NCBI GenBank assembly: GCA_038380795.1
Contig: CM076261.1
Span: forward strand, 94,262,418-94,326,417
Source: Pyrocephalus nanus
Lineage: Eukaryota > Chordata > Aves > Passeriformes > Tyrannidae
DNA: 64,000 nt
Direction: 5' to 3'
In this document: positions 37,801 through 51,226 of the stretch, piece after piece
Layout: the number at the start of each line of letters is the position of its first letter
How positions within the stretch are numbered: position 1 is the stretch's first letter
Notes under the pieces: model-generated
Told to the model about the DNA's origin: nothing
The model's database searches: none
The model's input: only the letters and a program-made list of their open reading frames with translations
Program-made: the position numbers and the translations under genes

Positions 37801-39467
37801 TGAGAGACACAGCCCTGTTTGGGAAGTGAAATAGTGATTCTGACAGTGACTAAAATACCTCCCAGCAATCTTTCTCATCCTTATTACTATTACAACTGCT
37901 CCTAGCACAGCTGCTGCCCCAGTGAAGTAAACATTGGAGGAGTTTTACAAACCTCCTTTTGCTATTCAAAGGACTGCTGACTAAAACTGTAATAAATACC
38001 AGGAGCTTGGACATCACTGCAATGGAGGCAGGATAGAGATAAATTCAGGGGTGTGCCAAACCCAAATGCTCAGGCCACGATGAATTATTTTAGGCTTGGA
38101 ATTTCACTTGTAATATTTTACCCAAAAACACTGGCTTTAGTCAGGAACTCAAGTCAAAGACCAAATTTAAGCCCAGCTGCTTCACTAATGTGAAGGCTAG
38201 GCCAGATTAATTTTTATAGAGCTTATTTTACATGTTATTATCTAATTTATTTTATTTCTTTGTTTGTTGTTTGAATGTAAATTTTCACAACAATTTACAC
38301 AAACAAATTTGAAGGCAACAGAGCTTTTTATCTGAGGAACAGAAGAGACCCCTGGATGGGGCAGGGACACCCTGGAGGGACTGCAGCCTTTTGCACATTT
38401 TCAAAGGAGTCAGGTTATTTATCTAAGCAAACAAAAGAATAAAGCCCCCAAATAAATAAGCAAATAAGTGACAGCAGGACTTTTTTTTACTGTGTTTAAA
38501 TCAGGCGGCCTCTAATTACACATTAAGGAGCATTTCACACCCAGGAAAGGCAGCAGTAACCCCCCTTTCAGAGGACAAAGCAGAAATCTGGAGATTAGGA
38601 ATGAGCAGAGGGCGGGACAACAGGTTCCATATGTCCATTTTTACCCAAGTATTCCAGTTTTCCTCTTATGGAGGTGCTTGGAAACTGGATGGCTAAAATA
38701 ACACGGACTGTTCTACCTACATCTTTAAAAAGAGAGACGCCAACATCACCTAAAAGCCTCAATCAGTGTCAGGTGCTTTTTTTGGGGCATGGAGGGGGTC
38801 AGAGCTCCTCTGTTTCTCCCCCATGAAAACTCAAGAGCAAGAAGGAAGGTGGTGACTCCCCAAATGGTTCATTTTGCACTGCAGCATTTCAAAGGCATTG
38901 CTACAAATCGTTTAATAATAAAATAATTGTCAATTATACACAAACAAAACATCTTTTCTTCTAAGCACTTCATCTGAATAAAGCAGGGATTGGGATGGCC
39001 GTGAGGCCAGACTTCAGGCTCTACAGCTAAACAAAGTTTTGTATAAATTTTTTGTTCTTGTTTGTCCTTATTCTCACCAATCTGTTTTTCAGAAGTCAGA
39101 GTTAAATGTTCCACAATACACAGCTCAGACTCTGCAGCCACGTGTTAACAGCAAAAAAACTAAAGAGGAGAAAATGATTAAAAAGGGATTAAAAATAATC
39201 TGTCCATTGTTGTTTCCCATATTGAGTAATCACAGCTGTGACAAGTAAATTGGATTAAAAATTACTCCAGTCCTTGAAAAACCCCAGCAGGCAAACCCAA
39301 AAAATAATCCTAACTCACAAGTGAAGGAAAATACAACTCATTACAAATAGTGAGCATTATTCCCAAGCCCTCAGACATTTACATACCAAGCAGCCCCTCT
39401 TTAAATACTGAAAAAAACTTACCAATGTACACAAATGGCTGCACATAAAACTCAGACATTTTATTAG

Positions 39468-39875
39468 ATCACAGAATCATTAAGGTTGGAAAAGACCTTT
39501 AAGATCACCAAGTCCAACCATTGACCACCACCACCATAGTCACCATTAAACCGTGTCCCCAAGTGCCACACCCACAAATTTTTTAAACATTTCCAAAGAT
39601 GGTGATTCCACCACTTCCCTGTCTCAGTTGTTGACAACCCCTTGCAGGAAGAATTTTTCCTAATATCACCTCTGAACCCCCCCTGGTACAACTTGAGGCC
39701 ATTTCATCTCATCCTGTGACTTTTCACCTCGGAAAAGAGACCAACCCCTATCTCACTAAACCCTCTTTTCAGATAATTGTAGGGAGCAATGGGATCTTCC
39801 CTGACCCTCATTTCCTCCAGGCTAAACACTCCCAGCTCCTTCAACTGCTTCTCATAAGACCAAATCTTCTAGCCA
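39468..39875 (-). mobile_element. CR1 LINE fragment (3' 400 bases)
   Basis: The minus-strand element begins gatcacagaatcattaaggt and ttggaaaagacctttaagat. It has the accaagtccaacc motif of the CR1 subfamily in which the tail reads 'ggttggactt', followed by cctgcaggaagaatttttcc and gctcttcaactgcttctc-like sequence. Confidence 0.9.
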
Positions 39876-40748
39876 GAAAAATATTTAAAAAGAGTGGGCA
39901 TGAAAATACAGCAAATTCACAGGTACAATAAATAGCAAATCACAGGGTACAACTGATAGGGCAGGCAGGTCAGAGCATAGATGTGCCACTGCATCCACCA
40001 AGGTGGAAGGCACTGGGCTATAAAATCCATGCAATTCATATTTCCATGAAGAAAGGGAGTGATTTTTGTTAAGCCAGTTGATGAGGGAGGGAAGAAGGGC
40101 CTGAAAAAAAAAAACCCAACATGAATGTTTATGGGTGCAAATGAAAGGCTGGAGTCAGCTTTCTGTATTTTATTCCACTTTATTATGTACAGCATTCTTT
40201 TGAAGTCAATCCTGTTCTTCATTTTGCCCAGGAATTATTCAGAGTTTGTGTGTTTTCTAGGCATCTTTGCAATTTTACAGTCATCTTACACTGTGCCAAG
40301 GGTAGTTTAAAATATAATATGAGGTTCCTTACTTGTGTTATTTATTTTTCCTGCTTTCTCTGAGCACTGTTTTGTTCTTGCTTGGGGAAACTTTGATTTC
40401 AGCTGGAAACTCTGCTCCTCCATGAAAACAGAAGGCAATGGGGAGAACACTGAGCCGCTCACACGCTCATCATAAACCTCTCCTCTCTCACAATAAACAG
40501 TCCATCATGTTCCAGCTCCCCCTCGGTGCTGATGATTTTCCCACTCTACAAATGCCAGATTTAATGCCTCCTTCAGATCCTACTCCCCTCTTTGTGCCTT
40601 CATCTGCACCATCACTGATGAGTAAAATGCTGCCTGTACCATCATTTACTGAGCTACCACGTTTCCTTGATAGGTCCAACAGCTCATCCTAAAGCACTGT
40701 GTGTGCAGAGAAACCTCAGAGAGGAACATCAGAAACTGTGGAGCCTCT

Positions 40749-40910
40749 CACAGAATGGTTTGGGTTGGAAGGCACCTTAAAGATCATCTAGTTCCAAATC
40801 CCTGCCACGGGCAGGGATGCTACTCCCTACACCAGGTTTCTCAGGGCCCCATCCAACCTGGCCTCGAGCACTTCCAGGGATGGGGCAGCCAAAACCTCTC
40901 TGGGCAACAG
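40749..40910 (-). mobile_element. CR1 LINE fragment (3' end)
   Basis: The sequence cacagaatggtttgggttgg, accttaaagatcatctag, gccacgggcagggatgct, and ccagggatggggcagcc is a minus-strand CR1 3' end. Confidence 0.92.
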
Positions 40911-42196
40911 CAAACTTGGCCCATGGTCCTTGGTCTCATGGGAGACTCGAGGGAGATTTCCTTTCCAGGGCAATATTCACATATAGGTCATCTTGCCTGC
41001 TTATTCTCCTCCTCCTCTTCCCGTTTTCTTTTTGCAAGGGGTGAAGAGAACAAATTGCAAGACCCTAATGCCATTTGGGAATATTGTGGCTCCTGTTGAG
41101 CTCCAGCTGAGTCCATAAATACTCCTGTTCAGGTGTTGATCGACATGCAAAAGCAGATTTGGCCACAATCCAGCAAGGACAACAGCTCCTGGTGAACTAT
41201 TCAGAGCATCCTGCATTTCACAACACAGGAACCAGCTCTTTGCTGGTTCTTAATTCTCATGGATTTTTTTTTTTATTTTAAGCCTAATCAGCACTGAATA
41301 ATTTCTTAGTGCTTTAGAAAATAATAAGTTAGGGATGAGCCTACAAAGACTGAGTTTGACCAGTCCCTTCCAAAACCTGGGGAAAAGATCAATGTGAGCA
41401 CAGTCCAAGACACAATGCCTCACAAGAGGCAAACCTCTGAATAACAGAACTCCACTCCACACAGCTACAACAGCAATAAATGCCTTTGATCCTTCAGAAC
41501 TTGTCATTTGCCTTGAGTTCTGCAAAAATACGGAGGGAAGAGAGACCAGAGAGGGAATCCACCAAGGTGCACTTTTGGGGGAAAACAAACCCATCTGCAG
41601 GGGAATAATCTGCTTTTGCTGAGCAGGCACAGCGGCTCGTGCACAAACCAGCTCCTCCCAGCCCTCCCCATGTCGCAGCCCCTGCTGAATGCAGAGAGGG
41701 AAGCAGGTGTTTGTATGGTTTGGTGTATATTGTTTGGAATGGTGGATTGGGAAAATTGCTTTGGACCAGTCCGGGGAAAATTGAACTTCCTCTGAAAGGG
41801 AAATCTGGACAACGGCAGCAGGAGATGCTCTGGGTTTCTAAGAGCTGTGATCTCACAGCTGGACTCAGGAGTGTCTTCACAAGCAAATATAATGTGTTTT
41901 GCTTTTAGCAGGATTTAAGCATTGCCAACAACCATGAACATCTCTCTTTTTCCTCCTTATCCATCATCTTGCCATTTGACAAGTGTGAGAAAAGCACTGC
42001 ACACACTCATTTCATCTCCCAACAATAAAGAAGAAAAAAAGAAAAAAGAGGGGCAGCAATCTTGAATGAGAGAAGATCCCAAAATTAAAATATTCAATGC
42101 ATAATGAGTTTTACACATCAGAAATGGAAGAGGAGATGTGTAACTCTTTGACTATATATCCCTGCTGTGCACATAAAATAATCTCTGTTTTTATTA

Positions 42197-42277
42197 GAAT
42201 CATAGAATAGTTTGGGTTGGAAGGAACCTCAAAGATTATCTCACCTCATGGGCAGGGAACCTTCCACTAGACCAGAC
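42197..42277 (-). mobile_element. CR1 LINE 3' tail, short
   Basis: The sequence gaatcatagaatagtttggg, ttggaaggaacctcaaagat and ccttccactagaccaga is a minus-strand CR1 3' end of 80 bases with a small deletion in the middle. Confidence 0.9.
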
Positions 42278-42499
42278 TTTTTTTATTTTTATATCTGATA
42301 CCTCTATGCTGCAGGATGGAGAAGGAGGAAACCTTCTCAGTGGGAGCAGAAAACGCTGCAGCAGGATCAGGCACCGTAACTTCTCCACTGGCCACAAAAC
42401 TGTGTCCCTAAAGCTGCTGAATGGGGGCTTGAATAAATAAATAAAAATCTCAATCTTTTTTTTTTTTTTCATTTCATCTCTTTCCGTGCCTCAATTTAT

Positions 42500-42522
42500 G
42501 TGTCTGTCTGGCAGACAGACAC
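42500..42522. repeat. Perfect 11-bp inverted repeat with 1-base spacer
   Basis: gtgtctgtctg is followed by G and then by cagacagacac, its exact reverse complement. Confidence 0.9.
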
Positions 42523-43174
42523 CCCTCACACTGACACACAAGACACTTGGAAACAACACGAAATGATTATTTTATATAGCTACCAAAATGTTTTATGCAT
42601 TTCTCTAAGGGTACTGTGCATAGACACCCAGATATACACACACCTACATGCACAGTGCACCCATAGTTATATACCTGGGGGGGGGGAAATACAGTTCAAT
42701 GCTAAAATAATGCTTGTTGGTTGCACTGCTCGAGCAGAAAGAAAACGAGCCCCAGTGGCTTCATAAAAATTAGGATGAAGCACAGCTGACATTCCCTTGG
42801 CTGTGACTGACAAGCACTAAACATCCCACACGACGTGTACACCGAGCACTTTCCTCTCAGGCCATGACCACGGGGTCTGGCAGCCTGACTGGGATGACTG
42901 GGTGGCAGCATTCCAACCCACCTCCCAAATTCTCCTGGCTCAGCATGCAAGGGAGCTTAGATTTTGGGAGGAGAGGTGATCCAAAAGCCCACAGCTGCCT
43001 CTAGAGGATAAATTACAGTGGGAAGAGCTGTGTTATGGGAAATGGGGGGGGAGAGGGGGGAGTTGGCCATGGATTTTGTGTGGAGTCAGTTGTCAAAGCC
43101 AAGATCAGGTCCTGGCATTAAGCTGTCCCCCATGCCAGCCCCCCAACAAAACAGTTTAGATACTTGAAAACACA

Positions 43175-43778
43175 TGGAATCACGGAATCATAGACATGCC
43201 TGGGTTGGAAGGGGCTTTAAAGATCATCCAGTTCCAACCTCCCTGCCGTGGGTAGGGACAGGGCAGGGACACCTTCCACTTTGTCAGGTTGCTCAGAGCC
43301 CCATCCAACCCGGACTTAAACACTTCTAGGGATGGGGCATCCACAGCTTCTCTAGGAAACCTGTTCCAGGGCCTCCACCACCCTCACAGCCAAGAATATT
43401 TTCCTAATATCTAATCTAAACCTTTTCCCTTTGAAAATATTCCCCCTTCTCCTGTCACTCCAGGCACGAGTAAAGTCTCTCTCCATCTTTCTTACAGCTC
43501 CCTTCAGGTCCTGGAAGGCTGCATAAGCTCACCCTGGAGCCTACTCTTCTGCAGGCTGAACAATCACAGTTCTCTCAGCCTTTCCTCAAAGCAGAGCTGC
43601 TTCATCCCTTTAATCTGACCCTCCTCTGGACTCGCTCCAATAGCTCCATGTCCTTCCTGTGCTGGGAACCCCAGAGCTGGATGTATCTCTGCGAGTGGGA
43701 TCTCACCAGAGCAGAGCAGAGGGGCAGAGTCACCTCCCTCACCTGCTGCCCACCCTGCTTTGGATGCAGCCCAGGATA
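43175..43778 (-). mobile_element. CR1 LINE fragment (longest in window, about 600 bases)
   Basis: It begins tggaatcacggaatcataga and continues through the whole 3' region to ctggactcgctccaatagct, tgctgggaaccccagagctg and ccctgctttggatgcagccc, which is sequence well inside the C-terminal half of ORF2. It is on the minus strand. Its reverse transcriptase frame is broken. Confidence 0.94.
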
Positions 43779-44218
43779 TACAATAAGTATTGCCCCCCAC
43801 TCTTTGCTTCCTCTCTCATTCTCTGGCAGTGAGCCAGGTGGCATTTCCTACACGGCAGGACAGGGAAAAGCCATCACCCTGAATTCCACCACCTCTACCC
43901 AAAACATCTATCCATCCCTTGTTTCCCAAGAAGCAGAATGTGGAGAAGCATCCTGGCCCTCCTCAGGTTCCATGGACCTGTTACAGGAACTGTGTTGGGT
44001 GGCAGGTGCCCCGTCCAACACCCAAAAGTATTTCCATTGCCACCATCCAGCTGCTCATCCCAAGAACATCAGCAGCAAACCACAAAGAGAGCTTCCCATC
44101 CATCCTGTTGCCAGTCCATTTGTCCATCATTTTGCTGTGTATGCTGTGTAGACAAAGCCAGGCAGCTCAGGAGGTGCACACACAGCCCACAGCTTTTAGA
44201 AGAACATTTTCCAAGATT

Positions 44219-44220
<2 letters not shown>

Positions 44221-44261
<41 letters not shown>
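44221..44261. repeat. Poly(T) run, 41 bases
   Basis: There are 41 consecutive T after gatttc and before gtttcc. It may be an A-tail of a lost or unrecognised retrocopy on the minus strand, but no body was recognised on the left; simple slippage is enough. Confidence 0.97.
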
Positions 44262-44262
<1 letters not shown>

Positions 44263-46002
44263 TTTCCTTATGGCCACATTTTCCATCCTTCATCTTCCTC
44301 CCCCGTGCAGGAAACCTCCATGGCTCATAAAATGATCTTGCCATAAAAACAGATGCTTTTTTAATTGTCCATCTCACAGGCATAATTGATTGAACGAAGA
44401 GACACATAAAATAGAGGGAGCTTCCCTTGGCTGGTGAGAGAGGAAAAAACCCTCCCTCTACCAGCCCCAGAAATGTAGTAATTTAGGTGAATCCACTTAA
44501 AAGTCACTTTTCAGTGCTATAATTAGCATGGCCTGGTCCTGTTATGCAGTAACCTTTACCCTGTGGCCCTGCTTTCTCTTTTTATGGCTTGTTAGCAGTG
44601 TGGTCACTCAGGCAGAGCCAAGGAAAAGAGAGACATATGGAGCTATGGGATGGAAAAGTACCCTTTGCTGGGTAAAATGCATCAGCTCACCTACTTAAAA
44701 CTAACATTTCTTACTCTATTCCAATCAAATCTTTGCAGGAAAAGAAAGGTTATTCTAGGGTTTTTTTGTCATTTGCTCATTGTGGAAATACTTTTCTCTT
44801 GTCAGCTGGGTCAGCTGTAGATTTACCCAGGATGCAAAGACCCTGCTCTTGCAGCTCTGTGTGAAATCACATCCAATAAAGATGATAAACAACCAGAATC
44901 CTGCTAGAAAAGGATAGGAAAAAAATTAAAAATAATAATAATAAAAACTGTGTGTCTTCTTTTTATTTAAACTTGGTTTGGTATTTGACTGAACCTTTCA
45001 TGACAGACTCCTTCCCAACTTTGTCATTAGTTCACTGTAAGACCTTAAAAATTTAAAAGGCTTATTTTGCCCATCTGTAAAATGAAGAAATAAAACTAGG
45101 ACCTGGATTTTTAGCACTTCCACCAAGGCTTTTAAAATGCCTGTTGCTATAGAGCTGTGAAATCTTTTTACATATGAGTCTGAAACATTATCAGCTCTCT
45201 AAGAGGTAATTACAAAAGAAAAAAAAAAAAAAAGAAATCACTATTTTTCCTCTGTCCTTTACAACCTTTAAACCTAGATTTGTAATTGAAGTGCAAACTG
45301 ACCTTTACAACCTGTACAGCATCACTAAAACACATTATTCTACAGGGCTTGGGGGAATTTTCCATGCTCAGCAATTCAATAATCTTACTCCCTTTCATTT
45401 CTGTTCTTCAGACAATGTGACAAAGCTGGATTTTCCTTCTAACTCCAGTCACAAATCAAGCAGGAGAGACTTGAGGGGCTTTATCAACATTATAATCGAA
45501 ATCTCCTGTCAACTTGCTGCTGTAACCTGCTTTTTGGTGAATAACTCAGCTGTTTTGCCCACCTTCTCCACCATCTCAGCAGTTAATACCAACACACATT
45601 AAATCCCATTTGCAATCTGCTCCCTCAGACAGTTAAATGGCCTGTACAGGGAAACGATCCATCAGCGCCAGTTGAGCCATCTGAGATGATTTTATCCCGA
45701 TCATCGCTGCGTAACAGCACAACTGCAATCGTGTGCAGTGCCATAAACACACCAAAATAAAATGTCAGGCACCAGGCTCTGCTGCTGGGTAATCACACTG
45801 AAAGGAGCTGAGTGCCCCGGGTAGGGGAGGGGGGAAACGCTGCAATCCCGCACGTAAGAGAAGCTCTCCAAGTCTTGATTTCACAAATCTCTTTCGGCCC
45901 TTGGGAGTCCATCCACAATCACTTTAACACCAATCAGCCCTGATCTCTGCTGGTACAACCTCAGCTTCTCTTGGTCTAGCTGAGTTTGCAGTGCCTTGGG
46001 AG

Positions 46003-46495
46003 CACAGGATCATTTGGGTTGGAAGAGATCCTTCAGCTGAGCAAGTCCAACTGTTAACCCAGCACTGACGAGCCATCCACTAAACCACGTTCCCAAACTC
46101 CGCATCTGTGTGTTTTTTAAATCCCTCCAGGGATGGGGACTCAACCATTGCCCTGGGCAGCTTGTCCCAGTGCTTGACCACCCACAATTTTTCCTAATAT
46201 CCAGTCAAAACCTTCTCTGGCACAGCTTGAGGTTGTTTCCTCTTGTCCTATTGCTTGCTGCCTGGGAGAAGAGACCCTGACCTGGCTACAACCTCCTTTC
46301 AGGGAGGTGTAGAGAGCAACAAGGTCCCCTCTGAGCTTCCTCTTCTCCAGGCTGAGCCCTCCCAGCTCCTTCAGCTGCTCCAGATCCTTCCCCAGCTCTG
46401 TTGCCCTTCTCTGGACACGCTCCAGCCCCTCAATGTCTTTCTTGTAGAGAGGGGTCCAAAACTGAGCACAGGATTTCAGATGTGGAACCTCCATC
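46003..46495 (-). mobile_element. CR1 LINE fragment with ORF2 remnant
   Basis: The minus-strand CR1 begins cacaggatcatttgggttgg. The minus-strand frame reads [20 protein letters not shown] and [20 protein letters not shown], the recognisable C-terminal end of the CR1 reverse transcriptase protein, then loses frame. It is a dead copy. Confidence 0.93.
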
Positions 46496-49241
46496 TGTAC
46501 CTGCAACTGCAGTTCAAGGCTCTTGTCCTGCTTTCACCTCCTTCCTGCCACCAGGGACAGGTTGACCTCAACGAGTGACCCTAATTTACCTCCCCTCTCC
46601 TCCCACAGGCAGCGAAGTTTTTGTTGATCAAACTTAAAACAACCTGTAACCCCCTTTTCACTTTATATCTTTGCTTAGTCATCTCAAAGAGTCTCCTCTG
46701 AAGACCTGCCTACAGCCAAGCTCAGAAGTGCCTCTAGAAGCAGCATTTTCAATCAAGGGTGGTACAAGCTTAGACAGCACAGAACAGCTACTTATTTTGC
46801 TATTTTTGGCCATATCCAGGATTTTTCAGTTTGTGCCTCCTGGGAGTCAGCACCAGAAAGAAAAGCTGCTGCTCCTTCCTGTGCTGCTATGTTTGTCTTT
46901 CTCTCCCAGCCCAGGTTTTGCCTCCATGAAGCAAGACTGGACTCCAGCCACAATCACCTCCTCTCAAGGTGACAGATTCCTCTATTTCTTACACCGAAAT
47001 GGGGGATATTATCATTTTTAACACCACCTAAAAGGGTGTTAGACAAGACTTCGGCACACAGGGTTACTGTTTCCTGCAGCTTGAGAGAGAGAAGAAGAGA
47101 AATACAGCTGGAAAAAAACCCCACTGATTCGAGGCTGCACCTTTTGAATGTTTTAACAAGTTTGCTTTGTCTGCACCTTTCATAACATGATTGTTGCCAT
47201 GGGACCAAAGTGGCAGAGCACTCATGGTACTCACAACTCAAAACCATTCAAACTTCATGGAACTGTTTACTGTGGCAAAGCACAGGGAGTCATGTGTGCC
47301 ATCTTAACCTTCTGGACTTATTTACTGTATCAATATTAATTAATTAACTTTTAAGGGAGGATGAAAATCTCTCATCGGTGAGTTTAACCCCTAAGGAGTG
47401 TATTGAGGAACTTCATTATCCTAAATCTAGAAATAAAATTCCCATTTTGTGACACTGCAGTCTAGGAAAGAGGCATGACATTACTTGTTCATTATTCTGC
47501 AAGACTGGATGCATGAAGATCACAGGATGAGAACAGGGAAGGTCTCCATGTACAAATTGCATCTGTGTTTTCTGAACAAAGAGGGAATATAAGCAGACAG
47601 CAATAGAAAATGTCCTGGTAAACACATATAGCCCCCTTGAGGTTTAAATTGTTTAAAAATAAAACACATGTTTGTCAAACACTTGACCTTCAGCTTTGTT
47701 ATTCAAGAGGAAGTTGCAGACTCACGGCTGATCATCATCATTTTCCGGAATAAATATGTTAATTCTCATGCTAAATTCTAAAAAGCTGTGATATCAGTAA
47801 CAACTGATCAATGTTGTATTCAAGTTCTCCTCTGCTCTGCTCTCCTCTGCTATCCTCTCCTCTCTCCTCTATTCTCCATTCTTTATTCTCTATTCTCTTT
47901 ATTTTCAATTTTCACTTGGCATCATCCACTTCTATTCCTCTAAGCCATTTTCCCAAAGAGCATCCTCAACTTCCTTATCCACTTTCACATCAAACAAGGC
48001 AGGAAAAGGGGTTTAAACATAATCCCCTATGAGATTTCCTTCCGATCTCCCATTCCTGCTCTCCGGAAGCGTTAAAGTGTTACTTTCCAAAAACCAACTC
48101 AGCTAAAACTCCAAATGTCCAAACAAACAGCCTGAAGATTTGCTAAACCCCTGCTGTGCCCCCTTCAATAGATGGGTGTCTGTTCAGAGGGTTTATTCCT
48201 CATGGAGAATGGTGTGAAAGAAATCATCCCTTAGAGCACTGCAGGGAAAAAATGCAGAGTGATTTGTCCTGCAAGCGCTTGGTAGATTCTCCCACTCTTC
48301 CCTGAGATTGGACTCTACTTGTTTTCATTCTTACCCCACCCCCCTCAAGCCCAGCAAATCTTGCAGAGGACACTAATTACTTCTGTTGTCCCCCTCTTCA
48401 AGAATTTTATTTTTTCTTTGGTCTAAAAATTTTACAAAACTTGTACTTAAAAACCCAGAGGGAAATCACTCCAATCAGGATCACAAGTCATTAGATAAAC
48501 TTCCTGCCCCCGGATATTTCTCCCCAAATATACAATTATTTGCCCTCTGCAGGCTGTGCTAACAGAATGGGAACTTGGCCTGCACTATCTCTAATTCTGC
48601 AGGAAGAAAGAGGCAAAATATTTAAAGTTGGTTTGTTTCTCAAGGTGAGGGAGGATGAACTTTTCTCTGTTGATTTGAAATGCCAATTTTTAACCTAATC
48701 AAATACCATATTTCATTTCTAATGCAGGAAAATGGCAAAAGAAATTAACTCCAAACTAAAAAAGCTACTATTTTGGTAACATTAAAAAGGGAAAATTGCA
48801 TATTTTTCAATGATTCATCTCAGAAAGGCTTGTGAAAAATCAGAAGAACTATCATGGTGGCCTAAGAGATGAAAAGAGAAGGAACATTTTATTCTACTTA
48901 TTTATTCCTCCTTCTGTCACCCATAAAACAAACAAAAAATAGAACAACATCAGTGTGAAATCAGCATTTCCCGGATAAACATCTAAGAACGAACTTATGA
49001 AAAGACCAAACATGGCAGCATTTTTACACACAGGAATATCCAGCTACACTTCTGGGAGTGGAAAATTTTCATGCTACAAACAGAGTTCTCTCTGGAGGAT
49101 CAAGCTGGCTTCCAAAAAGGGAGCTGGAGAAGCCAAGAAGGTGAAGGGGTTAATATGGATGCCTCAAACATTCAGAGTGGGGTGGCTGTGGAGCTGAGCA
49201 AGGATTTTTGGTTAAAATTCACTGTGAGAAAGAGCAGTGGA

Positions 49242-49495
<254 letters not shown>

Positions 49496-51049
49496 AATCT
49501 CTCTCTTTCTCTTCCTTTTTATCCTTTACCCAAATGCCACTGCCTTGTGCTCACACCAGGAGATCAGGGACCAACTTATACCAATTTCCATGCCAAGTGT
49601 GTGATTTCCTAGTAAAAATTTCCAAGCTTTTGTGGATCCCCTGACTTCTGTTGTTGCTTTAGACCACGAGCATCTACAAAATCCTAGGTGCTCCCTCTCC
49701 CATGAACGTGGGATGCCACAGGAGCATCCAGGTTTCACCTGGGGCACCAAAGGGGGGCACGGGGTGAGGAGGAGAGGAGAGAGCTGGTCTTCCCTTGTCC
49801 CCACCCTGCATCTCCTGGAGCATCCATCACTTGCCACAAGCAAGTAATCATTGCTCCATCACCACAGGGTTTAAAATTCACGGCCCACGTCCTAAGGCTA
49901 CTTTGACGTGGGAAGCCACTGTTGCTTTGGCCACCTCAGACCTCTGGCAAGGACAATCCAGGAGGAAAACACTGGAAAGAAAAACTTCTCTGACAGATTG
50001 ATTTGTAGTGACCATTAGAAGCTGTTCAGGCATGTGAGGGGATACTCCAAGGACCTCTCTAAGCAGGGAAGGCGGTCAAAAGCAGATGAATTTATCATCA
50101 TTGGAGAGTTCTGCAGTTCATCCCCAGCTTTTGTCATTTATCACAGGGTTGTCACATATCTGGAGCTCTGGGATTCTTAAGGGGGAGATCTGTCACATAA
50201 ATACAGTTATTAATGCAGCGAGTGTATTATACAGTTAAATGCAAATGTTGCAATCTGGCAACCCATTTTTCCTGCCAAACCTAGAAGGTTTTTCCTGTCA
50301 GGAACTGATGGGAGCAGCGATAAATGGAGGATAGATAAAGTTAATCCGACTGCTTTGAGTTAAACAGGGAAGGTATTACTTTGAAGGGTTTAACATATTA
50401 GAGGAATCAAAACGACGTTTCAAAATATTTATGGAAATCATTTCCTTTTTTTTTTTTTGTAAGCTTATACAAGCAGTACAACAAAACCATATAAAATATT
50501 ATTAAATCCTACCCTTAATTAAACGTGCTGACACTTAAAAGCTTCTGTCTGATTTACTTGAACAAATCTTCTTTCAGTAAATTATGACTTTAAAATATCT
50601 TTTGCTCCTAAATGAATCTGCATTCCAGAGGAATTAAAACCTTTTTAACAGAAGCTTTAAAAAAAAAAAAATGTTCAAGCTACACCTCCAACTTATCAAA
50701 CATAATGGTAAAATAGGGAATGAAAAAGGAAACAATACACAAAAATGATAAAATGAACCAAGAAAAAAAGGCTTTATTGTTTCATATCTTTTCAGAAAAG
50801 CTGAGAGGCATGCATTCATCCACCTCTGCAGCAGGTTGGTGAGGCTCCAAGGCATAAGGATAACCATTCATCCTCCCTGGAGCACACAGAGGAACTGGGA
50901 ATGAGTAAAGATCACTTTGGTCCAGCTAAGGCACAAATGATCCCACAGCTCTCCCAAAAAAAGCCAGGAGTTACTGCATTTTTAGTGTAACATGAGTTAG
51001 GTGGGAAGGAACTGAGTTGTCTTAATCACTCATCCTGAAGGGAAATGAC

Positions 51050-51226
51050 TTCTTTAGATTCAGAGAAGCTGTGGCTGCCCCATCCTAGGAAGTGTCCAAG
51101 GCCGGGTTGGACGGGGCTTGGAGCAACCTGGGCTAGTGGAAGGTGTCCCTGCCCATGGCAGGATGGGGTTGGAACTACACAGTCTCTAAGGTCCCTCCCA
51201 ACCCAAAGCATTCCATGATTCTGTGG
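51050..51226 (+). mobile_element. CR1 LINE fragment (3' end)
   Basis: The plus-strand sequence gctgtggctgccccatccta, aaggccgggttggacggggc, tagtggaaggtgtccctgcc, ggttggaactacacagtctc and attccatgattctgtgg is a CR1 3' end of about 175 bases. Confidence 0.92.

Noticed and set aside
44221..44261. Poly(T) run as the A-tail of a processed pseudogene on the minus strand
   Set aside because: The sequence to the right of the run, which would hold the 3' end of a minus-strand retrocopy, shows no recognisable gene or polyadenylation signal.
45800..45860. Short GC-rich patch (ccccgggtaggggagggggg) as a possible promoter or CpG island
   Set aside because: It is only about 60 bases long with few CpG and is not near an exon or a transcription start signal.
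46141..46506. Minus-strand frame of 121 codons, [19 protein letters not shown]
   Set aside because: It is the C-terminal remnant of the CR1 reverse transcriptase frame, truncated and out of frame afterwards.
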